DNA from: DASRFS01 sp035260725 | GTDB taxonomy: Bacteria > Patescibacteriota > Microgenomatia > Levybacterales > UBA12049 | Length of the DNA stretch: 8,547 nt | Reading direction: 5' to 3' | Assembly: GCA_035260725.1 (NCBI GenBank) | Contig: DATFUR010000003.1 | Span: 1-8,547, forward strand | Translations under genes and position numbers: made by a program | The notes under the pieces: generated by a model | Told to the model about the DNA's origin: nothing | Databases searched by the model: none | What the model saw: the letters and a program-made list of their open reading frames with translations, nothing else | Shown here: piece after piece, positions 1 through 5,776 of the stretch | Numbering within the stretch: position 1 is the first letter of the stretch | Layout of the letters: every line of letters begins with the position of its first letter

Positions 1-63
1 TACACGCTACCTTGAGGTGGTAGTGAGCGCAAGCTTGTGGAGGTTCGACTCCTCTCATCCGCA
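1..63 (+). tRNA. tRNA-Leu(GAG), 3' part; 5' end lies outside the window
   Basis: The anticodon stem is CTACC (7-11) with GGTAG (19-23), and the loop TTGAGGT puts anticodon GAG at 14-16, followed by G37. A long class II variable arm follows, a 4-bp stem capped by a GCAA tetraloop (29-32), as expected for tRNA-Leu. The T arm is 39-55 with loop TTCGACT, the acceptor 3' strand is 56-62 and the discriminator is A63. CCA is not encoded. The acceptor 5' strand and D arm are cut off by the window edge. Confidence 0.9.
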
Positions 64-65
64 CT

Positions 66-138
66 GGACTCTTAGCTCAGTTGGTAGAGCGCTTCATTTA
101 CACTGAAGATGTCGGGGGTTCGAGTCCCTCAGGGTCCA
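66..138 (+). tRNA. tRNA-Val(UAC)
   Basis: A complete 73-nt cloverleaf. Acceptor GGACTCT (66-72) pairs with AGGGTCC (131-137) with one G-T wobble. The D arm has GCTC/GAGC, the anticodon stem is CTTCA/TGAAG around loop TTTACAC (anticodon TAC), and the T loop is TTCGAGT. The discriminator is A138. The next bases are CAA, so CCA must be added after transcription. It lies 2 nt after the tRNA-Leu and is presumably processed from the same precursor; their promoter lies outside the window. Confidence 0.96.
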
Positions 139-144
139 CAAAGT

Positions 145-173
145 TTGACAAAGGCTAAGCGTAGAGTGATACT
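145..173 (+). promoter_or_regulatory. sigma70-type promoter for the VanW-domain gene
   Basis: A perfect TTGACA -35 box at 145-150, a 17-bp spacer and GATACT (4 of 6 consensus bases) at 168-173. The expected transcription start is about 180-182, on or next to the GTG start codon at 182, so the mRNA would be leaderless. Confidence 0.7.
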
Positions 174-181
174 AAGAATTA

Positions 182-1069
182 GTGAGCTCTCTCCAGGAAG
201 CGTCTCAAAGAAGATTTACAAGAAGAAAAGCTATTGAGCTAGGCGTATTAGGGATAGCCGGTTTGGCTGCAACAGCTTTTGCTCCTGCGAAACCAGATCA
301 ATCCCCTTCCCCGGATTTACCTTATACCGTTGATTCAAGCAAATGGAAACTAGCCACAAGTTATACCAGTGATTTTACAGGGAGTGAAGATTATCGAGTC
401 CATAATATTATAGCCGGCGCTAATGGACTCAATAATCATTTTTGGTATTTTGATCAAAAATTAAATAGATTTGGGAAGAATGTTATAAAACCGGGAGCAA
501 CTTTCAGCATAAATTCCATTTTGGAACAAGTTGATGATTATGTAACAGGCTGGGCAATTGGGCCAGACTTGGAGCATGTGGCTGTGAATGGAGGGGGTAT
601 ATGTCAAATTCCTACAACTATGTTCGTTGCTTCTCTGAATGCCGGTTTGGCTATCGAGGAAAGAACTAATCACGCTTATTATAATGGCTGGTATTTTGGC
701 GACCCAAATGACTCCAAGGAGTTTGGAATGGATGCGACTGTTTATATTCCCGGCCCAGACTTAGTTGTCCGCAATACTTATGATTACCCCATTCGTTTCT
801 TCTTTAAGCTTGTTGAAGGAGAGCATCTAAAAGTCGATGTTGTAGGTCCGCCCGAACTTAAACCCTATACTTCCGAAATAGATGGTCCATATTTTTATGA
901 TCCCATAAAAAAGAAACAGGGAAAGTTAGTAAAAAATGCAGGGAAGTATCCTTGGGCAGCCTCGACAATAGTTACTCAAAATGTTTGGAAGGATAAACCG
1001 ACGGACATAAAAAAACCATGGTTTTCTAAGCCATTCGAAAGCCATTATCAAGAGTCTCCATACGGGTAA
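182..1069 (+). CDS. VanW-domain protein with Tat-like signal sequence
   Basis: This 295-residue protein is predicted to be exported and to act at the cell envelope. VanW was named from glycopeptide-resistance clusters and its biochemical role is not settled. The N-terminus carries a twin-arginine-like motif (T13-R14-R15-K16), a hydrophobic stretch at about 18-34 and an A-x-A cleavage candidate near 34-36. The Tat motif is imperfect because the usual Phe/Leu after RR is Ala/Ile. The VanW signature covers about 103-165: a PGATFS element, then GGGICQ with G137-G139 and C141, followed by a PTTMF element and an ERTNHAYY stretch. A long Asp/Lys-rich tail follows. The GTG start fits the upstream promoter, and there is no Shine-Dalgarno sequence and no nearby in-frame ATG. 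The gene stands alone between tRNA genes. The domain call is firm; the function is not. Confidence 0.88.
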   Translation: MSSLQEASQRRFTRRKAIELGVLGIAGLAATAFAPAKPDQSPSPDLPYTVDSSKWKLATSYTSDFTGSEDYRVHNIIAGANGLNNHFWYFDQKLNRFGKNVIKPGATFSINSILEQVDDYVTGWAIGPDLEHVAVNGGGICQIPTTMFVASLNAGLAIEERTNHAYYNGWYFGDPNDSKEFGMDATVYIPGPDLVVRNTYDYPIRFFFKLVEGEHLKVDVVGPPELKPYTSEIDGPYFYDPIKKKQGKLVKNAGKYPWAASTIVTQNVWKDKPTDIKKPWFSKPFESHYQESPYG

Positions 1070-1075
1070 AATACT

Positions 1076-1104
1076 TTGACTCACAAATCCAAATATTGTA
1101 TTAT
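1076..1104 (+). promoter_or_regulatory. Strong promoter for the tRNA-Phe / tRNA-Gly / yjjX unit
   Basis: TTGACT at 1076-1081, a 17-bp spacer and TATTAT at 1099-1104 give 5 of 6 consensus bases in each box. The predicted transcription start is about 1111, 3 nt before tRNA-Phe. The -35 box begins only 7 bp after the stop codon of the VanW-domain gene, leaving no room for a separate terminator. Confidence 0.75.
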
Positions 1105-1113
1105 TAGCTTTAC

Positions 1114-1186
1114 GCTGAGGTAGCCAAGGTGGTCAAGGCACCTGTCTGAAGAACAGGCTATATGTGTTCGACTCACATCCTCAGCA
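1114..1186 (+). tRNA. tRNA-Phe(GAA) with G at position 37
   Basis: A complete 73-nt cloverleaf. GCTGAGG (1114-1120) pairs perfectly with CCTCAGC (1179-1185). The D stem is GCC/GGC, the anticodon stem CCTGT/ACAGG encloses loop CTGAAGA (anticodon GAA), the T stem is ATGTG/CACAT with loop TTCGACT, and the discriminator is A1186. CCA is not encoded. The base 3' of the anticodon is G, whereas bacterial tRNA-Phe normally has A37. The isoacceptor is called from the anticodon. Confidence 0.92.
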
Positions 1187-1191
1187 CACAC

Positions 1192-1262
1192 GCGGGTATA
1201 GTACAATGGTAGTACACCTGGTTGCCAATCAGGTTACAGGGGTTCGATTCCCCTTACCCGCT
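1192..1262 (+). tRNA. tRNA-Gly(GCC)
   Basis: A complete 71-nt cloverleaf. GCGGGTA pairs perfectly with TACCCGC (1255-1261). The D arm is GTAC/GTAC, the anticodon stem CCTGG/TCAGG encloses loop TTGCCAA (anticodon GCC), and the T loop is TTCGATT. The discriminator is T1262, typical for bacterial tRNA-Gly. CCA is not encoded. It lies 5 nt after tRNA-Phe, and the next coding start is only 13 nt downstream. Confidence 0.96.
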
Positions 1263-1275
1263 CACTGTCTCCATA

Positions 1276-1800
1276 ATGAAAGTTGCTATTGGATCCGATA
1301 ACCCCGTTAAAATAAAAGCTGTGGAAGACGCTTTTAAAACAATTTGGCCTAAAAAGAAATTTACTTTTAAAGGCTACAAAGTCCCCTCGGGCGTATCCGA
1401 TCAGCCAATGTCTCCAGAAGAATGCATCAAGGGAGCAAAAAATAGAGCAAGAAGAGTCCTCAAGTTATCCAAAGCAAATTTCGGAGTCGGACTTGAAGGT
1501 GGCTTAGAGAAATTAGACGGAAGATGGTTTGATTGCGGATGGATTGTGGTTATAGACAGAAAAGGCGGAGAGGGCGTGGGTTGCTCTATGAAAATGGAAA
1601 CTCCTCCGAAGATGATGAAACATATCCGAAAAGGTTTAGAGTTGGGACAAGTAGACGATATCTTCTTTAAAACCAAAAACTCAAAACAGAAAGAAGGACA
1701 CTTTGGTCTAATGACGAAAAACTCTGTAGTTAGAGAAGAAGCATACAAGCATGCAGTTATTTGCGCGCTTGTTCCTTTTATTCACCCCAACTTATTCTAG
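1276..1800 (+). CDS. yjjX: Inosine/xanthosine triphosphatase, YjjX family
   Basis: This is a cytosolic house-cleaning enzyme of the YjjX/DUF84 family, which hydrolyses ITP and XTP so that deaminated purines do not enter nucleic acids. The 174-residue length matches the family. Visible motifs are the N-terminal nucleotide-binding segment GSDNPVK (6-12), SGVSDQPMS (38-46), the acidic LEGG (73-76), and a C-terminal block at 141-168 with GHFGLMT, an Arg and a Tyr-rich helix ending in LVPF. I chose ATG 1276 because the frame upstream runs into tRNA-Gly and the conserved family start MKVAIGSDNP begins here. There is no Shine-Dalgarno sequence. The gene probably shares the tRNA-Phe/tRNA-Gly transcript, leaving a 13-nt leader after tRNA 3' processing. 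Confidence 0.9.
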   Translation: MKVAIGSDNPVKIKAVEDAFKTIWPKKKFTFKGYKVPSGVSDQPMSPEECIKGAKNRARRVLKLSKANFGVGLEGGLEKLDGRWFDCGWIVVIDRKGGEGVGCSMKMETPPKMMKHIRKGLELGQVDDIFFKTKNSKQKEGHFGLMTKNSVVREEAYKHAVICALVPFIHPNLF

Positions 1801-1814
1801 GCAAATTATAGTTA

Positions 1815-1856
1815 ATTAGTTTGTATAGGAATAATACAAATTGATATTTTCCTCTT
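1815..1856 (+). terminator. Possible intrinsic terminator after yjjX
   Basis: Bases 1815-1826 pair with 1834-1845 as a 12-bp stem, including two G-T wobbles, around loop AGGAATA. The core TTTGTAT/ATACAAA is perfect. A T-rich, interrupted tract (ATTTTCCTCTTT) follows. The stem has only one G-C pair, so the terminator would be weak. Confidence 0.4.
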
Positions 1857-1905
1857 TCCTGAATCTTACAAGGTTTTGTGATGACTCTTATTGGTCAAAC
1901 GTACG

Positions 1906-2094
1906 ATGGGTGCTATGAGCGTAGTTATACTCAATAAAAAAACAATTACCTATTCTCCAACTTTTGATTTTGAATTAAAATTGCGCCGGAAGCTTTTACA
2001 GACGAAAACAGCATTCGTCGAAAGGATTACCCCCGTCTTAAAAAGAAATTTTCTTAGCGACCTATTTAATGTATGGAACTCTCCCTTGAATTAA
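1906..2094 (+). CDS. Doubtful small ORF, about 62 residues
   Basis: An open frame with possible ATG starts at 1906 and 1915 and a TAA stop ending 33 bp before yggT. The predicted product is basic, begins with a short hydrophobic stretch (SVVIL) and contains alternating charged and hydrophobic segments, with no signal peptide or membrane helix and no family I recognise. No Shine-Dalgarno sequence or clear promoter supports either start. Its position just ahead of yggT on the same strand would suit a small leader gene, but a chance frame in a non-coding leader is at least as likely. Confidence 0.22.
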   Translation: MGAMSVVILNKKTITYSPTFDFELKLRRKLLQTKTAFVERITPVLKRNFLSDLFNVWNSPLN

Positions 2095-2109
2095 AGTTAA
2101 GATTAAGAG

Positions 2110-2118
2110 AGGAGGTGA
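2110..2118 (+). promoter_or_regulatory. Strong Shine-Dalgarno sequence of yggT
   Basis: AGGAGGTGA, a near-perfect complement to the usual 16S rRNA 3' end, lies 9 nt ahead of ATG 2128 within a purine-rich leader. It fixes the start and contrasts with the many genes here that lack any such site. Confidence 0.85.
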
Positions 2119-2127
2119 AAAACAAAA

Positions 2128-2460
2128 ATGACCTGGAGTTTCCATGATGCTTTAATAAGAGTCTTGAATTTATTCCTCGCTGTGGTAAGTTTTTTTCTCG
2201 TATTAAGATTCATATTAAGGCTTTTATCGGCCAATCCATCTACTCCTTTTGTTGCTTGGATTTACGATGTCAGCAATACCCTGATGAGTCCTTTTAGAGG
2301 AATATTTGCAAACCCTGTGGTTCCAAGTGTAAACGGACAAGCAGTATTTGATATCGTTGCAATAGTCGCGTTACTATTTTACTCATTGCTCATCTATTTT
2401 TTAATAGCATTGGTAGACACCGCAACGCCTGATGTTGTCGTACACGAACGCCGCCGATAA
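2128..2460 (+). CDS. YggT-family membrane protein
   Basis: This 110-residue integral membrane protein matches the YggT family (Pfam YGGT), whose members have been linked to osmotic tolerance and, in some bacteria and plastids, to membrane or division functions; the molecular activity is not defined. It shows the single-repeat form: TM1 at about 9-33, ending in an RFILRLL segment; a loop with the family's proline-arginine element SPFRGIF (54-60) just before a short polar turn; and TM2 at about 72-97 containing D75. The tail is short and basic (HERRR). The start is fixed by the strong Shine-Dalgarno sequence. The next gene is 50 bp downstream with its own promoter. Confidence 0.85.
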   Translation: MTWSFHDALIRVLNLFLAVVSFFLVLRFILRLLSANPSTPFVAWIYDVSNTLMSPFRGIFANPVVPSVNGQAVFDIVAIVALLFYSLLIYFLIALVDTATPDVVVHERRR

Positions 2461-2461
2461 A

Positions 2462-2490
2462 TTGCTTTTAATCGGTTAATCTTGTAGAAT
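2462..2490 (+). promoter_or_regulatory. Promoter for the kinase / P-loop gene pair
   Basis: TTGCTT at 2462-2467, a 17-bp spacer and TAGAAT (5 of 6) at 2485-2490. The expected start is about 2497, which leaves a leader of roughly 14 nt before ATG 2511 containing a weak AGGA at 2500-2503. The -35 box begins 2 bp after the yggT stop codon. Confidence 0.6.
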
Positions 2491-2510
2491 TCCTCCGCTA
2501 GGATTTTACA

Positions 2511-3665
2511 ATGAATATTTTGGAAAAGATCTACGAGTCTACTCTAAAATTTTTAGCTTCTTCAACACCCGAAGAAGTTTATGAAAGGATTGTAAATGAA
2601 GCCATACAAGTTGTTAATGTTGACGAGGGAGCAATATATCTTAAGGATGGAGATAATTTTAAAGCAGTATATGCAACACAGCCCTATGTTTACAATATTA
2701 CTCCAAGAAAAAGCGGAAACACTAACAAAGCTTTTTTAACACGAAAGACAATAATTGCCAATGTAAACAAATCACATCCAGAGTTGAATAAAGACAAAAT
2801 CAAATCTTCTATTTTTATTCCCCTATCTTATGAAAGTAAATCTATAGGAGTTTTAACATTGGATTCAAAAAAAAAAGAGTATTTCGATAAAAAAAAGAAA
2901 AATACATTAATTCTTTTTGGCTCACTCGCAAGTTTAGCAATTAAAAAAGCTCAACTTTATAATGAAGTTAAACAGGCGGCTGACGTTAGAGATTTATTTA
3001 TTTCTCTGGCCGCTCATGAGCTTAGAACCCCTTTAACTAGTGTTAATGGCTATATTCAGCTTCTTAAAACAAGGATAAAAAATAGAAAAAAGATACCGTC
3101 AAAATGGGTAATGGAACTGGAGATGGAGAGTAATAGATTAAAGCAGTTAGTAGAAGAATTTTTAGAGATAAATTCCATAAGAACCGGTAAGATTCAATTT
3201 GATTTTAAGGAAGCAAGTCTTAGTAAAATCATAAAAAGGTCAATATCGGTATTTGGATTTAATAAACCGGAAAGGAAAATTGTTTTCAAAAACAAATTGA
3301 ATTCTCCAAAAGACACAGTGATAGGAGATCAAAACAAGCTTACCCAAGTTATCGTAAATGTTTTTGAAAATGCGGACAAATACTCGTATCCGGATAAGAA
3401 GATCTTAATAACGCTGGAAAGCAAAGATTCTAGTTATATGATAAATATTGCTGATCGAGGACGAGGTATTGCAAAAGAAGATCTTCCTAAGATTTTTAAA
3501 GGCTTTTATAAAGGAAAGGACAGCCTACATGAAGGTATGGGATTAGGACTATATTTGTCAAAACTTATCATAGATAGACATAACGGTATAATTAATATAT
3601 CTTCGAAATTAAATGAAGGAACCAAAGTTGTTGTGGTGCTTCCTCGTTCGGAACTTATAAATTAA
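2511..3665 (+). CDS. Soluble GAF-domain sensor histidine kinase
   Basis: A 384-residue two-component sensor kinase with no membrane segment or signal peptide, so it should sense a cytoplasmic signal. An N-terminal GAF domain covers about 15-147. A HisKA dimerisation domain follows, with the phospho-acceptor in AAHELRTPL (H169). The HATPase_c domain has the N box with E286, N287 and K290, the G1 box DRGRGI (315-320), an F box (FKGFYKG) and the G2 box GMGLGL (342-347). All catalytic elements are intact, so it should be an active kinase. It starts the transcript shared with the P-loop gene 2 bp downstream. The OmpR-type regulator convergent with that gene is the likely partner, by proximity only. 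Its ligand cannot be read from the sequence. Confidence 0.93.
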   Translation: MNILEKIYESTLKFLASSTPEEVYERIVNEAIQVVNVDEGAIYLKDGDNFKAVYATQPYVYNITPRKSGNTNKAFLTRKTIIANVNKSHPELNKDKIKSSIFIPLSYESKSIGVLTLDSKKKEYFDKKKKNTLILFGSLASLAIKKAQLYNEVKQAADVRDLFISLAAHELRTPLTSVNGYIQLLKTRIKNRKKIPSKWVMELEMESNRLKQLVEEFLEINSIRTGKIQFDFKEASLSKIIKRSISVFGFNKPERKIVFKNKLNSPKDTVIGDQNKLTQVIVNVFENADKYSYPDKKILITLESKDSSYMINIADRGRGIAKEDLPKIFKGFYKGKDSLHEGMGLGLYLSKLIIDRHNGIINISSKLNEGTKVVVVLPRSELIN

Positions 3666-3667
3666 AT

Positions 3668-4813
3668 ATGCTTGAACAAGAACAATATATGTCACCAATA
3701 TTAATGTGGGAGATGTCACCCCTAATGTCTGTTGTTGGGGCTGAAGTCTTGCAAAATGCAAGAAGGTCAACTGCCGAAGAATACGGAAAAGAATCAGAAA
3801 AAGTAGATCTGGAGGCCGATTACAAAGAAATGCGAAATTTACTCTTAAAAGATAATTTTGTCGTTATCGGAGCCACGGGAAGGAACAAATCGGGAAAAGG
3901 AAGTATGCTAATGGGCTTTTCACGGGCTTTTAGACAGGACCTTTATTTAAAACAGCAGATGAAAAAAAGAGGTATTGAATTAGAAATTACTTCTGTTCCT
4001 TTTGTACACGTTAGAGAAGCTGCAAGATTGGAAGAAGCTCCAGAGGAGTTTAGAATACCTGCGGATGCTAGGACCCCAAAAGATTATACGCCGGATGTTG
4101 TTAGGAAAGTATCAAGGTTTCAATGGGATTTAATAGAAAAACACGTTTTTCCTCCTGGAGTAAAAACAAAAGAAGAAGTAACAGAGTCGCTCAAAAGAGA
4201 TAGAAAAGCAGTTGTTCTTTTCGTGGAAGCCTCCACACCTCTTGTCTATCCAACGACGAAAACAGTTCCTGTGGAAGTAGAAGGAGTTCAGGATTTGGGA
4301 AATAGTACGTTATATAATCTTGCTTTTGATCCAAGAACCCGTGAAAATTTGTTTCTCTACTTTATTAAAAAAGATGAAGAGTTAAAAAACGATGAGGCCT
4401 CAACAAAATTTAGACACCGATTAAGTTTAAAAAGACACAATTTCAGATCTATCTTTGAAGGCGACATAAGAGTTGTTTTTGTACGGTCGGATGGCGAAGA
4501 AGTCGACGCTTCGCAGCTTTCTGCAGATGAAAAAAGAAAAATTGCCTCAATTTTAGCAAAATCAATGGCTTCCCCCGCCCTCGTAAAACAACTAGATAGA
4601 ACTTTGGACGATTTTGAAAAAAGAGTTGTGACTGAAAAAGGCATCCAGGGAACGGATAATGAAGACTTATATTTTGGTTTTATATCAGGTATTTTATGGC
4701 TTCCAAAAAGATTTGTTCTTATTTCTAACCCGCAGTTTACCGGAGAAAAGACTTACGACCTTGATTATCTCAATAGTCTTCCTGCTCGTTTGCATCCAAA
4801 AATACTTGAGTGA
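3668..4813 (+). CDS. Unrecognised P-loop nucleotide-binding protein
   Basis: I do not recognise this 381-residue protein as a named family. It appears cytosolic and lacks a signal peptide or obvious membrane helix. A hydrophobic strand (FVVIGA, 64-69) leads into a Walker A-type loop, GRNKSGKGS (71-79). A second hydrophobic strand ending in an acidic residue (AVVLFVEAST, 181-190, E187) could be Walker B. The rest is charged and mostly helical, with a Lys/Arg-rich segment near 246-262. The GKG form of the loop recalls nucleotide or small-molecule kinases as well as ATPases; this is a hint only. ATG 3668 lies 2 bp after the kinase stop codon with no Shine-Dalgarno sequence, so translation is probably coupled; ATG 3689 is an alternative start. 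The gene ends 2 bp before the convergent regulator. Confidence 0.85.
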   Translation: MLEQEQYMSPILMWEMSPLMSVVGAEVLQNARRSTAEEYGKESEKVDLEADYKEMRNLLLKDNFVVIGATGRNKSGKGSMLMGFSRAFRQDLYLKQQMKKRGIELEITSVPFVHVREAARLEEAPEEFRIPADARTPKDYTPDVVRKVSRFQWDLIEKHVFPPGVKTKEEVTESLKRDRKAVVLFVEASTPLVYPTTKTVPVEVEGVQDLGNSTLYNLAFDPRTRENLFLYFIKKDEELKNDEASTKFRHRLSLKRHNFRSIFEGDIRVVFVRSDGEEVDASQLSADEKRKIASILAKSMASPALVKQLDRTLDDFEKRVVTEKGIQGTDNEDLYFGFISGILWLPKRFVLISNPQFTGEKTYDLDYLNSLPARLHPKILE

Positions 4814-4815
4814 AG

Positions 4816-5487
4816 TTAATCTTTAATTGTGTAACCGAAACCGCGGACCGATTGAATTAATTTTTTATCAAAACCTTTATCTATTTTTTTCTTAAGGTAC
4901 CCCATATAAACGTCTACAACTCTTGTTTCGATATCGGGTGAATAAAGCCAAATTCTGTTGAGGATCATCTCGCGGGTTAAAATTCTGCCTTTGTTGCTCA
5001 TTAAATATTGAGTAAGCTTAAATTCTTTTGGAGTGAGCTGAATTGGCTTTCCTCCTCTTTTTACCTCCAGCGTTTTTTTATCCAATTCCAAATCCGCAAC
5101 TTTTAATTTTGCGTCAGAACCGTTGGTTTGTCTAAGCCTTGCTTTTATCCGAGCCAAAAACTCGTCGGCATTAAAGGGCTTGGTCATGTAGTCGTCTGCT
5201 CCAAGATTAAGTCCATGAACTATATCGGAAATTGAGTCTTTTGCCGTAAGAATTATAACGGGAATATCAGGATGCTTTTTTCGGATCTCAAGACATACCG
5301 CTTCCCCGGTCATATTTGGAAGACCCAAATCTAAGACAACAAGATCGGGTGCCAATTTTTCTATTGAGTTTAGAGCCGCAACTCCGTCCCCAACGGTTTG
5401 GACCGAAAATGCATTATCTAAAAGCAATTCCTTTAAATATTTCTGAAGACCTGTATCGTCCTCAACGATTAATACGGAACTTGCCAT
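4816..5487 (-). CDS. OmpR/PhoB-type response regulator
   Basis: A 223-residue DNA-binding response regulator. The receiver domain (about 4-115) has the acidic pocket E9, D10 and D11, the phospho-acceptor D53 in VVLDLGLP, T81 and K103 with following P104, which is the complete conserved set. A winged-helix DNA-binding domain fills about 127-223, with a putative recognition helix near 187-203 (RVVDVYMGYLKKKID) and the terminal hairpin segment VRGFGYTIKD. It probably receives phosphate from the nearby GAF-domain kinase, an inference from proximity since no other kinase is present. It is the last gene of a minus-strand run with the 63-residue membrane protein and glsB, and has a further -10 box directly ahead of its ATG. 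Its stop lies 2 bp from the convergent P-loop gene's stop, so no terminator fits between them. Confidence 0.95.
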   Translation of the reverse strand: MASSVLIVEDDTGLQKYLKELLLDNAFSVQTVGDGVAALNSIEKLAPDLVVLDLGLPNMTGEAVCLEIRKKHPDIPVIILTAKDSISDIVHGLNLGADDYMTKPFNADEFLARIKARLRQTNGSDAKLKVADLELDKKTLEVKRGGKPIQLTPKEFKLTQYLMSNKGRILTREMILNRIWLYSPDIETRVVDVYMGYLKKKIDKGFDKKLIQSVRGFGYTIKD

Positions 5488-5498
5488 AATTTACTTTT

Positions 5499-5504
5499 AT
5501 TATA
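5499..5504 (-). promoter_or_regulatory. Perfect -10 box just upstream of the response regulator
   Basis: Read on the minus strand this is TATAAT, preceded by TAG rather than an extended TG motif; no good -35 box is visible 16-18 bp further up. Transcription would begin about 4-6 nt before the ATG, giving a near-leaderless mRNA with no Shine-Dalgarno sequence. The missing -35 box suggests an activator or supply by read-through from the upstream genes. Confidence 0.45.
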
Positions 5505-5515
5505 CTATAAACCTC

Positions 5516-5707
5516 TTATTTAGGTTGATTCACGTTTACATCTATTTTGCCCGGTACGTTAAATGATGTTCCTCCGCTGTTTCTAATCGCCGGCAATAAA
5601 TAGTAGGCAAACAAAAAGAGAGCAACTATTAAAAGAATTACTCCCATTACAAAGCCCATGGAGTTTCCTCCATCGCTGTGTTCATGTTCGTGTATTACCT
5701 CTGCCAT
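5516..5707 (-). CDS. Small single-pass membrane protein with His-rich N-terminus
   Basis: An unrecognised 63-residue protein. A short N-terminal segment contains H6, H8 and H10 alternating with Glu. One strongly hydrophobic helix follows (about 17-41, ending in YYLLPAI), then a polar tail containing the segment FNVPGKIDVNVNQPK. There is no cleavable signal, so it is most likely a small anchored inner-membrane protein. The start is firmly set by a perfect Shine-Dalgarno sequence. It lies between glsB and the response regulator on the same strand, 28 bp ahead of the latter. The company of a GlsB-family protein suggests an envelope or stress role. The His/Glu cluster could bind metal or sense pH, but this is speculation. 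Confidence 0.8.
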   Translation of the reverse strand: MAEVIHEHEHSDGGNSMGFVMGVILLIVALFLFAYYLLPAIRNSGGTSFNVPGKIDVNVNQPK

Positions 5708-5712
5708 AATAA

Positions 5713-5720
5713 ACCTCCTT
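5713..5720 (-). promoter_or_regulatory. Perfect Shine-Dalgarno sequence of the 63-residue gene
   Basis: AAGGAGGT on the minus strand, 5 nt before the ATG whose first base is 5707. It decides the start. Confidence 0.85.
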
Positions 5721-5729
5721 TCTTATTTA

Positions 5730-5759
5730 GATCCCCTCACCTTTTTGGATGAGGGGATC
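5730..5759 (-). repeat. 10-bp perfect stem-loop between glsB and the 63-residue gene
   Basis: GATCCCCTCA (5730-5739) and TGAGGGGATC (5750-5759) are exact inverted copies around a 10-nt loop, CCTTTTTGGA. No T-run follows on either strand, so it is not a standard intrinsic terminator. In the minus-strand mRNA it sits 10 nt before the Shine-Dalgarno sequence of the 63-residue gene. There it could stabilise the end of the glsB message or set the ratio between the two genes. Confidence 0.7.
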
Positions 5760-5776
5760 CGGATCTATGGGATGGG

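Larger units (their letters stand above)
1801..2127. other. Gene-poor interval of 327 bp between yjjX and yggT
   Basis: The first 60 bp hold an AT-rich terminator-like hairpin. A TTGATA hexamer at 1841-1846 could be a -35 box, but only poor -10 candidates (such as TCTTAC at 1864-1869) follow. Beyond that are an 18-codon frame starting at ATG 1881 and one doubtful small ORF (1906-2094). I see no tRNA and no clear riboswitch. The last 20 bp carry the strong yggT ribosome-binding site. The stretch may be a long yggT leader, a small gene or decayed sequence. Confidence 0.5.

Noticed and set aside
461..673. Minus-strand frame inside the VanW-domain gene
   Set aside because: Fully contained in a gene with clear VanW motifs; no ribosome-binding site and no recognisable protein.
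1222..1275. Upstream extension of the yjjX frame with a possible start at 1222
   Set aside because: The extra 18 codons lie mostly in the tRNA-Gly gene, and the conserved family N-terminus begins at ATG 1276.
1401..1748. Minus-strand 115-codon frame opposite yjjX
   Set aside because: Shadow of a recognised enzyme gene, with low-complexity Ser/Pro/Phe-rich translation.
4357..4644. Minus-strand 95-codon frame opposite the P-loop gene
   Set aside because: Ser/Phe-rich translation typical of the antisense of a Lys/Glu-rich coding region; no start signals.
5730..5759. Intrinsic terminator for glsB
   Set aside because: The stem is strong, but no T-run follows on either strand, so I list it as a stem-loop only.
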